48,658 bases of DNA, taken from NCBI GenBank assembly GCA_945877035.1, contig CAMCQH010000012.1, positions 1 to 48,658 of the forward strand, in the 5' to 3' direction. Each line of letters opens with the position of its first letter. Position 1 is the stretch's first letter. Origin of the DNA: an uncultured Clostridium sp. (GTDB lineage Bacteria; Bacillota; Clostridia; TANB77; CAG-508). Positions 30,021 to 39,133 of the stretch are shown piece after piece. The translations under genes and the position numbers were made by a program. The notes below the pieces were generated by a model, which searched no databases, was not told the origin of the DNA, and saw nothing but the letters and a program-made list of their open reading frames with translations.

Positions 30021-31964
30021 ATGGATTATGAAATAAGTAGTTATACTTTATCTTCGGCTTTAGGAGAAATTGAAAATCTAAATGAAATAGAAGAAGATAT
30101 AGAAGAAGTTAGAATATCTACACAAAAAGAATTTTTACAAAAAAGAAGAGATACAACATTTGAAAAAGAACTTAATGAAGTATTAAAATATTTAAAAAAG
30201 TTAAAAATGCTTATAATAAATAACAGTTCAAAAGATGAAAATGATAAATTTGATATTGATATAAACTCTGGAATATCAGAACAATTAGAAACATTGCGTT
30301 TAAAGGGAATAAATCTAGGAACAGTAGATTTAGATAGATTTTTTAGAGAACATCCTTATATAAATAATTTAGCTTTGAATGATTGTAATATATCAAATAT
30401 AGATTTTTTAAAGTCAGTACCAGATAGTGTAACAGGAATGTCATTAGGTAAAAATCCAATTCCTGCTGAATTTGCTGATGATATATTAAGATTAAGGCAA
30501 GAAAGATTTAAAATATTAGATATAAGAGGTTGTGAAGAAGTTTTAGCTGAATTTGAAAAAAGAGGTTTCGAATTTTCAGAATTTTTGACAGAACATAGAG
30601 GTAAGTTAGATGGAAATCAATTTTATGAGGCATTTCAAAAAGCGTTATCATCAAAAGAACTTACTGTTAGAGATATGCAACAACTATCAAAACATATAGA
30701 TTTCTTTTCAGAAAAAAGAATACAAGAACAAAGAACAGTACATATAGACAGTTTAGAAGAATATGATGAGCAATATATTGAAAGCATAAATTTATTTGGA
30801 AGTGGAGAAAATACTACGGTAGTTTTAACACCTAAAATTGCAGAACAGTTAATGGGGAAAATATCAAAAGATATAAATGTACAAATTGCAATTAAAAATG
30901 CTTCTGAATTATCAGTTGAACAATTAGAGAAATTACAAAAAAATTATAATTTAAAAGATATTAAGGTAGATGATCCAAATCAATCATTAAATAGACAGCA
31001 GACAACTCCTTATGATATAGAAACATATAAAAGATGTAGAGAAACAATAGATAGTTTATTAGTAGGAATAGATTTAAGCAAAAATCCAAATGATGCTAAT
31101 AGAGATAAAAGAATATATGGAGAAGTTATAAAAAGATTATCTAATCACATGAGCTATGATTATGAATCTTTAAAATTGGAAGACAAGGAGGAAGAAGATA
31201 TTATTGAACAAATAAACCAAGAATTAGAAGCAGAAGAAGGACTTAATGCTTTTCAAAAAAGCTATAAACGAATAGCACTATTACAAAAATATAGAATGGA
31301 AAGAGTTAGTGAAGTTTCAAAAAATTGTAGAAATATGCAAGGTGGTTTATTAAATAATACCTGTGTATGTGCAGGTTATGCTGAAATTGTAAGAAATGTA
31401 TTTAGTTGTTGTGGAATAGATTCAAGATATATATGGGGATATAATACGATAGATAGAGCAAGATGTGCTCATGCTTGGAATCAGATAAAGTTAGATGGAC
31501 AATGGTATAATATGGACTTGACTTGGGACAGAGATAGAATTGTAAATGGAGAAGAACCACAATATTCATTACAAAGTGATAAAGATTTTAATACACAGAA
31601 ACACCCATATTATGCAGAAGAATGCAAACAAGAAAAATGTAATGAAACATTACCAATCAATGAAGTAACACAAATAATTTATGGGCAAACAGCTAAACAA
31701 GAAGTACAAGATAGTAATACAGAACAAAGAACGAATGAAATACCTGAAATTAAATACTATCTTCCGGGAAAAGTAAGAGAAGAAAGTGGGCTTGTAGCAG
31801 ATATACCAGAAGAACACAAGAAAAAAGGTTTGTTAAAAGAAATTGAAAGTACAATAACGGAAACGGACATAGGTAAAAGTTATGGAATATTAAGTCAAAC
31901 AAAAGCAGAAAGAGAAAATAGAGTAACTTCTGTTGAAATGGAGGACACTTATGAAAATCGTTGA
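30021..31964 (+). CDS. LRR and transglutaminase-like putative effector
   Basis: A 647-aa protein. Residues 90-165 contain leucine-rich-repeat-like segments (LETLRLKGINLGTVDLDRFF; INNLALNDCNISNIDFL). Residues 330-520 form a transglutaminase/protease-like domain: the active-site Cys lies in LLNNTCVCAGYAEIVR, the His in RCAHAWNQIKLDGQWYNMD and the Asp in DLTWDRD, giving a complete C-H-D triad. A flexible C-terminus ends in GKSYGILSQTKAERENR, shared with the 667-aa protein downstream. No signal peptide or transmembrane segment is present. AAATGGAG precedes the ATG. It heads the island operon. I infer an enzyme that cross-links or cleaves a protein, possibly exported through the ABC transporter. 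Confidence 0.7.
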   Translation: MDYEISSYTLSSALGEIENLNEIEEDIEEVRISTQKEFLQKRRDTTFEKELNEVLKYLKKLKMLIINNSSKDENDKFDIDINSGISEQLETLRLKGINLGTVDLDRFFREHPYINNLALNDCNISNIDFLKSVPDSVTGMSLGKNPIPAEFADDILRLRQERFKILDIRGCEEVLAEFEKRGFEFSEFLTEHRGKLDGNQFYEAFQKALSSKELTVRDMQQLSKHIDFFSEKRIQEQRTVHIDSLEEYDEQYIESINLFGSGENTTVVLTPKIAEQLMGKISKDINVQIAIKNASELSVEQLEKLQKNYNLKDIKVDDPNQSLNRQQTTPYDIETYKRCRETIDSLLVGIDLSKNPNDANRDKRIYGEVIKRLSNHMSYDYESLKLEDKEEEDIIEQINQELEAEEGLNAFQKSYKRIALLQKYRMERVSEVSKNCRNMQGGLLNNTCVCAGYAEIVRNVFSCCGIDSRYIWGYNTIDRARCAHAWNQIKLDGQWYNMDLTWDRDRIVNGEEPQYSLQSDKDFNTQKHPYYAEECKQEKCNETLPINEVTQIIYGQTAKQEVQDSNTEQRTNEIPEIKYYLPGKVREESGLVADIPEEHKKKGLLKEIESTITETDIGKSYGILSQTKAERENRVTSVEMEDTYENR

Positions 31965-32577
31965 AATGAATAACGAAATTATTAAAAGTAAGATTTATAA
32001 TAATTTAAAAAAACAGTTTTCAGAGCAATTAACAGATGAAGAACTTAAAAAAATAAAAAGTATAACATTAAATGCAAAAGATAGTAACCAAAATAGAATT
32101 AACTATGATGAATATGATTATAAATGTTTGGAAAATTTAGAAACAATTACTTTAAATGGCTTTATTATAGATGATGAAATGATTACAAAATTGAATTATT
32201 TGAAAAACTTGAAAACCATAATTTTTAATCATTGTACTTTTAAGAATGAAAAGACAATAAATAATGAACTTGAAAATTTATTGATAACATATAGCAAATT
32301 AGAAAAATTTAATCTATTTAAAAAAGTTGAAAATATAAAAGTATTAGAACTAATAGAAGTTGGAGAAATAGATTTAAAAGATATTACTAATATGGAAAAT
32401 ATAATTGAGTTATCAATATATAATTCAAAAATAAGAAATTCAATAATGATTAACGATTTTAAAAATTTGAAAAAACTTAAATTAGATGGAAGTTTAGTTG
32501 ATGAAGAAAAATTTTCAGAATTATTAAATAAAAGTATAGAATTTAGTTATAAAGAAAAATATTTTCTAGAGTCATAG
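31951..32577 (+). CDS. LRR-like protein following the transglutaminase gene
   Basis: A 208-aa protein. The start at 31951 has GGAGG 6 bp upstream and overlaps the previous gene by 14 bp, so translation is coupled. Regular leucine/isoleucine spacing suggests leucine-rich repeats (LENLETITLNGF; LKNLKTIIFNHC; MENIIELSIYNSKI; LKKLKLDGSLVD). No catalytic motif, signal peptide or membrane segment is visible. A partner or immunity-type inhibitor of the upstream enzyme, which itself has LRR-like segments, is a reasonable guess from the coupling. Confidence 0.65.
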   Translation: MKIVEMNNEIIKSKIYNNLKKQFSEQLTDEELKKIKSITLNAKDSNQNRINYDEYDYKCLENLETITLNGFIIDDEMITKLNYLKNLKTIIFNHCTFKNEKTINNELENLLITYSKLEKFNLFKKVENIKVLELIEVGEIDLKDITNMENIIELSIYNSKIRNSIMINDFKNLKKLKLDGSLVDEEKFSELLNKSIEFSYKEKYFLES

Positions 32578-32586
32578 GAGGAAGTT

Positions 32587-34590
32587 ATGGATTACACTTT
32601 ATCAGATAAAAATGATAACCAAAAAAAGAAATATGAAAGTATAATAGAACAAAATAATAAAAAATATTTGAAACTTGCTGAAGAAATAAAAAATATTAGA
32701 GCAGGGAAAGAGGGAACAGCACAAGATAGGCAATTTGCAATATTAGAATTGCAAATACAACAAGAAGAAATAGAAAGAGATACAGTTGCAAAAGAACAAG
32801 CTATTGCTAATTTATATGTTAGAGAAATGGAAGAAAACTTAACTCAACGCAGAATGAATAAGGAAATTTCGGCACAAGAATTTTCAAATGAAATACATAA
32901 TATAAGAGAATATAGGTCAATGATCTCTATTAAAAATTCTATTGAAGATTATGATAATGAGTCAACAATTCTTGAAATGAAATTAAGACTAGAACACATG
33001 AAAAAAAGTATGGGAAAAGTTCCTAAAGAACAGGCAGATAAAAATATATCAGAAATGGAACAAACACTATCTGATAATGAAGAATATAGGCAAGATGAAG
33101 TTAATGAATTAGCTAAACAAAACTTTGAATATAAAAGAAGAAATTTATATTATCAAAGAAATAGTGGAGAAATATCTACAGATGAATTAAAAGAAAAATT
33201 AGAAGAATTGGAACAAACAAAAGGAAAGATACCAACTGAAAAAGAATTTGAGGAAATGTTAAATGATTTATCAGAAAAACATTTAGAACAACCACAACAA
33301 TCGCAAGAATATGAAAGAGAAGTTAGCAATAGAGATGGTATAAATTATTCATATTATTGGGAACAAAATAAAAATCAAGATATAAACGAATGGCATGAAA
33401 ATTGTGTATATCATAATGTCCAAGATTTTGATAATAAAACTTTTGAGTATGGTTTACATGCACCATCAGACACGACAGCACATTATGTAGAATATGTTGG
33501 AAAAAGATTAGGCGAAGAATATGCAAGAGGAGCAAAGGGAGAGAAAGCTGAACTAGCGAAACAATTTGCAATGCTTGAAGTACAAGGAAGAATGGGAGAT
33601 TTTCTGGATTTGTATAATTCAGAAGAAACAAGTGGATATGATAATCCTAAATTGCTATTACAATTAGAAAAAGTTAGTGGATTGAATATTGAAGAATTAG
33701 AAGATACAATAGGTCTTGACACTTCTGCATTACATCAAGATATATTTGTTGCAACTTATGAAATTGAAGAATGGGACGAAACTTTACAAAGAAATGTAAT
33801 GAAACCTATAAAAGAATATTATCAAAGAGATGAAAATGGAGATTTTGATATTATTGGAACGGGTACAGAGTATGAAACAACATTTGTAATAGATGGGATG
33901 AGCATTAATGTTGATACGGAACAAGTGTTACAAGGTGATTCACTTGAAAAAGTAACTCAAAGAGAAATGGGCGATAGACTTATTAAAAATGGAATTGAAG
34001 ATTCATTAAAAAGTGGCAAAGTAACAGAAGTAGCACAATTAACAGATATGAGTTTTTTAAATGATTTTAGAGAACAATGTGGAATACCAGAAACTTGGGA
34101 CTTAAATGGTAGGACATTTATTGTATCAACGATAAATGAAAAAGGCGAGGAAGATTTTGATATTATAATCAGAAATGATGGTGCAGGAGATACAGAATAT
34201 GAACATTTAATGGGAATAAATGTTACCGATAAAAGTGGAAGAGAAATGTATACTACAAATGGTAGACAAATACCAGGAGGAGCAGAGGAACTTGACAAAA
34301 CACAGACACTAAAGGAATTTATGACAAAAAGTGGTCATAGATATACAATAACTAGAAATGCAGAGGGAAAATTAGGATTTAATGAAATCTTTAGAGAAAA
34401 TGAAAATATAATTCAAGGACAACACATAGATGCATACACTTATTCAACAGATGATTTAGTAAGTGCATATGAAAATGTAGGAATAAATCAAGAGGACTTA
34501 AATAAAGCTTATGAAACACTAAACAGAACAAAAGCTGAGAGAGAACAAACGCAAAATCAAACAAAAACAAATAATTTTGAAGGTAGGTAA
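32587..34590 (+). CDS. 667-aa coiled-coil plus globular protein with shared C-terminal tag
   Basis: I do not recognise the family. Residues 1-235 are a charged coiled coil (QQEEIERDTVAKEQAIANLY and many similar stretches). A globular domain at about 250-620 includes WHENCVYHNVQDFDNKTF, GLHAPSDTTAHYVEYVGKRL and FREQCGIPETWDLNGRTFIV. The tail DLNKAYETLNRTKAEREQTQ resembles the end of the transglutaminase-like protein. His and Cys residues are present but form no motif I can name. AGGAGGAAG stands before the ATG, 9 bp after the LRR gene. The small paralogue at 34596 starts 5 bp after its stop. Confidence 0.65.
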   Translation: MDYTLSDKNDNQKKKYESIIEQNNKKYLKLAEEIKNIRAGKEGTAQDRQFAILELQIQQEEIERDTVAKEQAIANLYVREMEENLTQRRMNKEISAQEFSNEIHNIREYRSMISIKNSIEDYDNESTILEMKLRLEHMKKSMGKVPKEQADKNISEMEQTLSDNEEYRQDEVNELAKQNFEYKRRNLYYQRNSGEISTDELKEKLEELEQTKGKIPTEKEFEEMLNDLSEKHLEQPQQSQEYEREVSNRDGINYSYYWEQNKNQDINEWHENCVYHNVQDFDNKTFEYGLHAPSDTTAHYVEYVGKRLGEEYARGAKGEKAELAKQFAMLEVQGRMGDFLDLYNSEETSGYDNPKLLLQLEKVSGLNIEELEDTIGLDTSALHQDIFVATYEIEEWDETLQRNVMKPIKEYYQRDENGDFDIIGTGTEYETTFVIDGMSINVDTEQVLQGDSLEKVTQREMGDRLIKNGIEDSLKSGKVTEVAQLTDMSFLNDFREQCGIPETWDLNGRTFIVSTINEKGEEDFDIIIRNDGAGDTEYEHLMGINVTDKSGREMYTTNGRQIPGGAEELDKTQTLKEFMTKSGHRYTITRNAEGKLGFNEIFRENENIIQGQHIDAYTYSTDDLVSAYENVGINQEDLNKAYETLNRTKAEREQTQNQTKTNNFEGR

Positions 34591-34595
34591 GAGAA

Positions 34596-35048
34596 ATGAA
34601 TATACAAACACAGGAAATATATTCAGAAGTTTATAGTATATTAAATTTGTTAGGGGAAAGTTATATAAAAAAATTACCAATTAGTTTGTTTAACATGATT
34701 AAGGAAGAAAAACGACAAGATTATAATCCTAAATATGATTCAAAAATCGATTTAGAACAACAGAATATTAAAAGAGAAACTTTATCAATGATTGCATTAT
34801 TTCATCTTAATTATTGGTGCAATTCAGATGAAGAAAAAAATGAATTAAAAACATTATTCAAAACTAATGAAGAAAAACATCAAGCAGAAATTAGAGAAAA
34901 GTATAACCCTGATAATTTATTTAAAAAGCATAAAGAAAAAATAATTACAGAAAACATAATCGAAAATGAAGTTGCTATGGTTGAATATAAAGAATCAATA
35001 TTCAAAAGATTTATAAATAAGATAAAGAGTATATTTCATAGATATTAA
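34596..35048 (+). CDS. Small partner protein, paralogue A
   Basis: A 150-aa protein, one of three paralogues in the island (with 39134 and 41656). Shared features: an opening EVYSILNLL, the segment RQDYNPKYD, an LEQQNIKRET helix, ALFHLNYWC, and KYNPDNLFKK. The C-terminus is a basic amphipathic helix (SIFKRFINKIKSIFHR) that could touch the membrane. GTAAGAGAA is a weak ribosome binding site, so translation probably depends on the 667-aa gene just upstream. It is likely a chaperone, adaptor or immunity protein for that gene's product; each paralogue follows a different large protein. Confidence 0.65.
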   Translation: MNIQTQEIYSEVYSILNLLGESYIKKLPISLFNMIKEEKRQDYNPKYDSKIDLEQQNIKRETLSMIALFHLNYWCNSDEEKNELKTLFKTNEEKHQAEIREKYNPDNLFKKHKEKIITENIIENEVAMVEYKESIFKRFINKIKSIFHRY

Positions 35049-35077
35049 GAAAAGATACCATATCAAAATGCTGATAT

Positions 35078-35092
35078 GCTATTATGTTAAAT
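35078..35092 (+). promoter_or_regulatory. Extended -10 promoter inside the island
   Basis: GCTATTATGTTAAAT repeats the pattern found at 29941-29956 and 37663-37675, upstream of the 119-aa gene and ABC transporter. Confidence 0.45.
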
Positions 35093-35111
35093 AAAGGAAA
35101 AGGAAATAAAT

Positions 35112-35471
35112 ATGGAACTAGAATTAGCAAATAAAATATTTTTATTAAAAGATTATTGTGATAGGAATGATATGGAAGAACATATTAAAGCATATATTAG
35201 AAAATTAAAAAATGATTATCCTATGGCAGTAATAACAAGAGAATTTTATAAAGGTTGTAATATTTTAGTAAGAGCAACTCAAATAAATGTGCAATTGAAA
35301 AAAGAAAACAAAACTATTGAGCAAGATTTAGAACTAGAGCAAGAGGAAATTAGAATAAAAGAAAAAGGTATAAATGGATTAGGCGAAAATGTATATAGAG
35401 AAAAAAGTAATAGCAGATCACGAGGTTTTGGACATAATGGAGGAAATGAGAGAGAAAGAGGTGGTCGCTAA
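35112..35471 (+). CDS. 119-aa protein with Arg/Gly-rich tail, coupled to the ABC transporter
   Basis: Not recognised. Residues 1-65 look globular (YCDRNDMEEHIKAYIRKLKNDYPMAV), then an acidic Glu-rich helix (QDLELEQEEIRIKEK). The low-complexity tail is rich in Gly, Arg, Asn and Ser (RSRGFGHNGGNERERGG). AAAGGAAA lies before the ATG. Its stop TAA overlaps the ATG of the transporter by one base, so the two are translated together. It could be an accessory subunit, or a substrate with a modified or cleaved tail. No leader with a double-Gly site is evident. Confidence 0.6.
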   Translation: MELELANKIFLLKDYCDRNDMEEHIKAYIRKLKNDYPMAVITREFYKGCNILVRATQINVQLKKENKTIEQDLELEQEEIRIKEKGINGLGENVYREKSNSRSRGFGHNGGNERERGGR

Positions 35472-37069
35472 TGAAAGAATTAATAAAAGTTGTTACTAAA
35501 AAACTTTTTATACTATCTATAATTGTTAATACAGTATATTCATTGGCCGATTATGGAGAAGCATTTGCGTTATCACATTTTGGAACAAGTCCTTTAACAT
35601 TAGATAAAATTATAAGCTTAACAATATCAATTTTTGTTTTAGATATTACTATGCTTATAGCAGGTAAAGTGGCATCTTACATTGATAATGTAAATAATAT
35701 GAAAGTACAAACAGCAATACAAAGATATTATTTTAATAAATTGCAATCTATGACTATGGAGCAAATTTCAAATACTCATACAGGCTATATACATAAATTA
35801 ATAACCAATTTATCATTATATTTTTTTGAAATGACATGGCAATTTGAAATAAGTGTGATACCACTTATTATAGGTGGAACATCAATATTAATAATGGTAT
35901 GTAAACAATCAATAATAACAGGCATAATTTGTATAATTATTTCTGCATTGGCTGTATTCTTTAAATATAAAATGATTAAAAATAAACAAATATATCAAAA
36001 GAAAACTAATGAAGCTGAATCAAGATACAACGCAACATTTATAGATTTTATTCAGAATATAATTGCTGTTAGAAAGTTGAATATTGGAGAATTTTGTAAC
36101 AAGAAAATAAATGAAAATGCAAATGATTATTTAAAAGCTACGAAGATTAATGAAAGAAAAAGATCTAATACAAATGGTGTTTTTACTGGATTGATGGATT
36201 TATTATATTTGGTTATACTAATTAGTACAATAGTGATGGTTAAAGATGGACAGGATGGATTACCCTATCTACTTTTTTATATGGCAGCATTAAGAAAATT
36301 ATATTCTAATCTAAACAGTTTAGTTAGATTACTAGATATGAACGAAAGATTTAAAACAGCTAAAAAACAACTAGATGAATATTTCAAAAATAGTAAAGAT
36401 ATAAAATTAATTAAAGATTTTAATAATACTAAATTAAGTAATGTAGTATTTTCATATTCTAAAGATTCAACAAAAATAAAAATACCAGAATTTATATTAC
36501 ATAAAGGTGATAAAATAAGTATAATGGGTGAATCAGGTCAAGGAAAAACAACAGTTATGAATATTTTGGCAGGATTATATCCATTAGAAAATGGTGAATT
36601 ATTAATAGACAATAAAAAAATAAAGGATAGTAGATTAGATCTTGTATTTGTATCACAAGAAGTGGACTTATTTGATTTAAGCATAAGAGATAACTTATGC
36701 TTGGGAAAAGATATATCAGATTATAAAATATTAGAATTATTGGAAGAGGCAGGACTTATAGGATGGTATAAAGAATTACCAGATGGACTAAAAACAATGG
36801 TAGGAGAAAGAGGAATAAAATTATCAGCAGGACAAAAACAAAGATTAAATTTGATAAGAGGCATTTTAATAGATAAAGATTTATATTTCTTTGATGAGCC
36901 TACATCTAATTTAGATGCTTTATCCGAAGAAAAGATAACAAATATGATTGAAAAATATTTAAAAGACAAAACTTATGTAATAGTTACACATAGACCAAAA
37001 TTAAAAGAATTATGCAATAGACATTATAAATTTGAAAATCATATGATGAAAGAATTAATAACAGTATAA
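35471..37069 (+). CDS. ABC exporter half-transporter (membrane domain fused to ATPase)
   Basis: A 532-aa type IV-fold ABC exporter. About five to six membrane segments are visible in residues 1-290 (e.g. LFILSIIVNTVYSLADYG, ISLTISIFVLDITMLIAG, IITGIICIIISALAVFF, LLYLVILISTIVMV). The ATPase follows: Walker A GESGQGKTT, Q-loop in VFVSQEV, signature LSAGQKQRL and Walker B DLYFFDEPTSNLD, then the H-loop VIVTHRP. There is no N-terminal C39 peptidase, so any leader would have to be removed elsewhere. It probably works as a homodimer, as no second half-transporter is present. It is the only transporter in the island and the natural candidate to export its products. Confidence 0.9.
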   Translation: MKELIKVVTKKLFILSIIVNTVYSLADYGEAFALSHFGTSPLTLDKIISLTISIFVLDITMLIAGKVASYIDNVNNMKVQTAIQRYYFNKLQSMTMEQISNTHTGYIHKLITNLSLYFFEMTWQFEISVIPLIIGGTSILIMVCKQSIITGIICIIISALAVFFKYKMIKNKQIYQKKTNEAESRYNATFIDFIQNIIAVRKLNIGEFCNKKINENANDYLKATKINERKRSNTNGVFTGLMDLLYLVILISTIVMVKDGQDGLPYLLFYMAALRKLYSNLNSLVRLLDMNERFKTAKKQLDEYFKNSKDIKLIKDFNNTKLSNVVFSYSKDSTKIKIPEFILHKGDKISIMGESGQGKTTVMNILAGLYPLENGELLIDNKKIKDSRLDLVFVSQEVDLFDLSIRDNLCLGKDISDYKILELLEEAGLIGWYKELPDGLKTMVGERGIKLSAGQKQRLNLIRGILIDKDLYFFDEPTSNLDALSEEKITNMIEKYLKDKTYVIVTHRPKLKELCNRHYKFENHMMKELITV

Positions 37070-37073
37070 AAGA

Positions 37074-37110
37074 ACGCACACCAAACCCATTGGGAATGGT
37101 GTGCTTTTGG
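37074..37110. terminator. Bidirectional terminator between converging genes
   Basis: GCACACCA pairs with TGGTGTGC around an inner CCC-ATT-GGG stem, followed by TTTTGGG. It separates the ABC gene from the minus-strand 127-aa gene. Confidence 0.75.
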
Positions 37111-37132
37111 GTAGAAAAGTTATTAGAAACTT

Positions 37133-37516
37133 TTAACCAAGCTGTTTGTCAAAGAAATTATAGACGGCTACTTCATTGGAGTCCTCTTTGCCATCAAACC
37201 AATCTCGAAGTTTAACTAAAGATTCTTTTGCATAGGCAATTAAAATCTCAGATCCTACTTCAGTTGCTATTTTTAGCATATAACCATCAGCCAGAAAGTT
37301 TTCGATAAGTTCTTGCTCACCAATATCGTATCTGTTCATGATGTAGCTGTAAATTTTTGCAAATTCAACAGAGTCCTTATTTTTGTGATAGTCTTCAGCT
37401 GCGAGAGTCTGAGCTTTTTCTTCCAGTTCTTCATAGTTTGGAACAGATGTCATAGCTAAAATTCCAAGTGCCATTTCATCTACAAGTTCTTTTCCCATCA
37501 ATTCAATAGTTGTCAT
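37133..37516 (-). CDS. 127-aa protein of unknown function, foreign composition
   Basis: A single minus-strand gene set inside a plus-strand island. The coding sequence is visibly richer in G+C than its neighbours and uses codons such as GCC, CTG and GAC more freely, suggesting separate acquisition. The protein is acidic and helical (KELVDEMALGILAMTSVPNY; AKIYSYIMNRYDIGEQELIENF), without signal or membrane segment. GGAAAGG precedes the ATG, and a clear promoter lies at 37567-37595. I do not recognise it. Confidence 0.65.
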   Translation of the reverse strand: MTTIELMGKELVDEMALGILAMTSVPNYEELEEKAQTLAAEDYHKNKDSVEFAKIYSYIMNRYDIGEQELIENFLADGYMLKIATEVGSEILIAYAKESLVKLRDWFDGKEDSNEVAVYNFFDKQLG

Positions 37517-37566
37517 AAGTTTATACCTTTCCTTTCGTATTTTTGGAACTTGTCCTTCATACCTTA

Positions 37567-37595
37567 ATTATACTACAATTTTGGCATTTTTTCAA
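37567..37595 (-). promoter_or_regulatory. Promoter of the 127-aa gene
   Basis: On the minus strand TTGAAA (37595-37590), 17 bp, TATAAT (37572-37567). Confidence 0.65.
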
Positions 37596-37646
37596 ATTTT
37601 TTATAATGTATATTGTTAGAAATTTGCAGTTTGTAAAGGAAGCGGA

Positions 37647-37675
37647 TTGTATTTTTTTACTTATTATGATAAAAT
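37647..37675 (+). promoter_or_regulatory. Promoter of the HopA1-like gene
   Basis: TTGTAT (37647-37652), 17 bp, TAAAAT (37670-37675) with TG one base upstream. It rules out a coding start at 37647 and carries the ATTATGnTAAA element shared with two other island promoters. Confidence 0.6.
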
Positions 37676-37730
37676 GCTTGTAGAAACTATTTTAAACAAA
37701 TATGAAAAAGTATATAAAGAGGAATTAAAA

Positions 37731-39092
37731 ATGAATTTATATGATAGCATAAAAAGTCCAATAGATGATAATAAAATATTAAAGCAACTAATTGATTTTT
37801 ATACAGAAAGTGATAATCCAAAACGAGAAATGTATAGTAAACTTGTAAGTGGAATAGAAAGTAGAGATTTTGACAAAGAAAAATATATTAAAGATTATGA
37901 AAAATTAATAGTAAAACCAACAATGGAGTCATTATATAAAAATATAGAGAAAAGAATTAATTTGAATGAAGATGTATTTGGAAAGAATTCTTTAATATTA
38001 AAAAATGTATTTAAAGAATGTTCTACATATGAGGAGTTTGAGAAAAAAATAGAAAGTATATTTGATGAAAAAAGAAAGAATGCTTTAGAAAAATGTTGTT
38101 GGGTATTGACAACTCCCAAAGAAAAGTTTAACGAATATAATTTGACTTATGATCAATTAGGATGGTACGAAGATGCCAAGAAGTTTTATTCAAACGAAGA
38201 AATATACTCATTAGCACCATTTGTTGAATTAAAAAGAAGAATGGAACAATATTTACAAGTTAGTGAAAATGTGATGGGATTTCATGTAAATTCTGAAAAG
38301 AAAATGGATTTAGATAGAAATAATGAAAGAAATGACTTGAAATTTTATATAAATGCAGGAGATGATACATGTAAAGTGGCTTCCTATTTTAGAGATAAGT
38401 GTGAAGCAAGAAATATGAACTATTATTTTAAAGTAGTAAATCCATATAAAGATGATTTGAATAGGAATGATAAATTATGTATTTATTCCGAATTAAAACA
38501 TGTACAAGATTATATAGAAATATTACAAGAAATAAGAAAAGAGAATCCTGAATTAATATTTGAACAACCTCCTATGATGGTTGGAAATCTAGAAAATTGG
38601 ATTGGAGTTGCAACTGACTATTCAGGAGATGGATATTATAGTCCAACATCTTATAATATAGCAATGAGTCATATTTGTTTAAAAGCATTAGACAAAGTTT
38701 GCAAAGAAAATAAAGAAAATGATGTTGGAAGTGGTAATAGCGAAGAAATGAATATTACTGAACAGCTTAAAGAAGAAATAGTTTTGCAAGCACAAAAAAT
38801 AGGATATTCAAAAGATAAGGTCTGTATAAAAAATTCTATCAGAAGGACATTACAGAAAATGGATCTTAATTCTGCTAAAAATAAAGGGGGGATGTTAAAA
38901 ATCCAAGATGTAAAGACAGGTATAAAGGCTTCGAAAATTAGTGTTTGGGAAATAAAAAATACAATAGATGGATTAAAGAAAAAAATTGCAAACAAATTAA
39001 AAAAACATAAAATACAAGGTAAAAAAATAGAAAAGAAAATAGATATGCCAATGGAACAACTTGAATATGGAGATGACAGATTGGAAAAATAG
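37731..39092 (+). CDS. Putative HopA1-like effector
   Basis: A 453-aa protein. The start at 37731 follows AAAGAGGAA, downstream of the promoter at 37647-37675. The middle (about 150-330) resembles HopA1-type effectors and the related lyase-like domains: NDLKFYINAGDDTCKVASYF, MNYYFKVVNPYKDDLNRNDK, LCIYSELKHVQDYIEIL, and near the end GVATDYSGDGYYSPTSYN. This match is from memory of the family pattern, not a search, so moderate confidence only. The C-terminus is strongly basic (LKKKIANKLKKHKIQGKK). No signal peptide. The small paralogue B follows 41 bp downstream. If right, it may act on phosphorylated proteins. Confidence 0.5.
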   Translation: MNLYDSIKSPIDDNKILKQLIDFYTESDNPKREMYSKLVSGIESRDFDKEKYIKDYEKLIVKPTMESLYKNIEKRINLNEDVFGKNSLILKNVFKECSTYEEFEKKIESIFDEKRKNALEKCCWVLTTPKEKFNEYNLTYDQLGWYEDAKKFYSNEEIYSLAPFVELKRRMEQYLQVSENVMGFHVNSEKKMDLDRNNERNDLKFYINAGDDTCKVASYFRDKCEARNMNYYFKVVNPYKDDLNRNDKLCIYSELKHVQDYIEILQEIRKENPELIFEQPPMMVGNLENWIGVATDYSGDGYYSPTSYNIAMSHICLKALDKVCKENKENDVGSGNSEEMNITEQLKEEIVLQAQKIGYSKDKVCIKNSIRRTLQKMDLNSAKNKGGMLKIQDVKTGIKASKISVWEIKNTIDGLKKKIANKLKKHKIQGKKIEKKIDMPMEQLEYGDDRLEK

Positions 39093-39133
39093 AAAGATTT
39101 CACACCAAAGTAGAAGAAAATGGAGGAAAACAA

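Noticed and set aside
38669..39133. Antisense open frame against the end of the HopA1-like gene
   Set aside because: Phe/Ile/Leu-rich translation typical of reading Lys/Glu codons backwards; no start signal.
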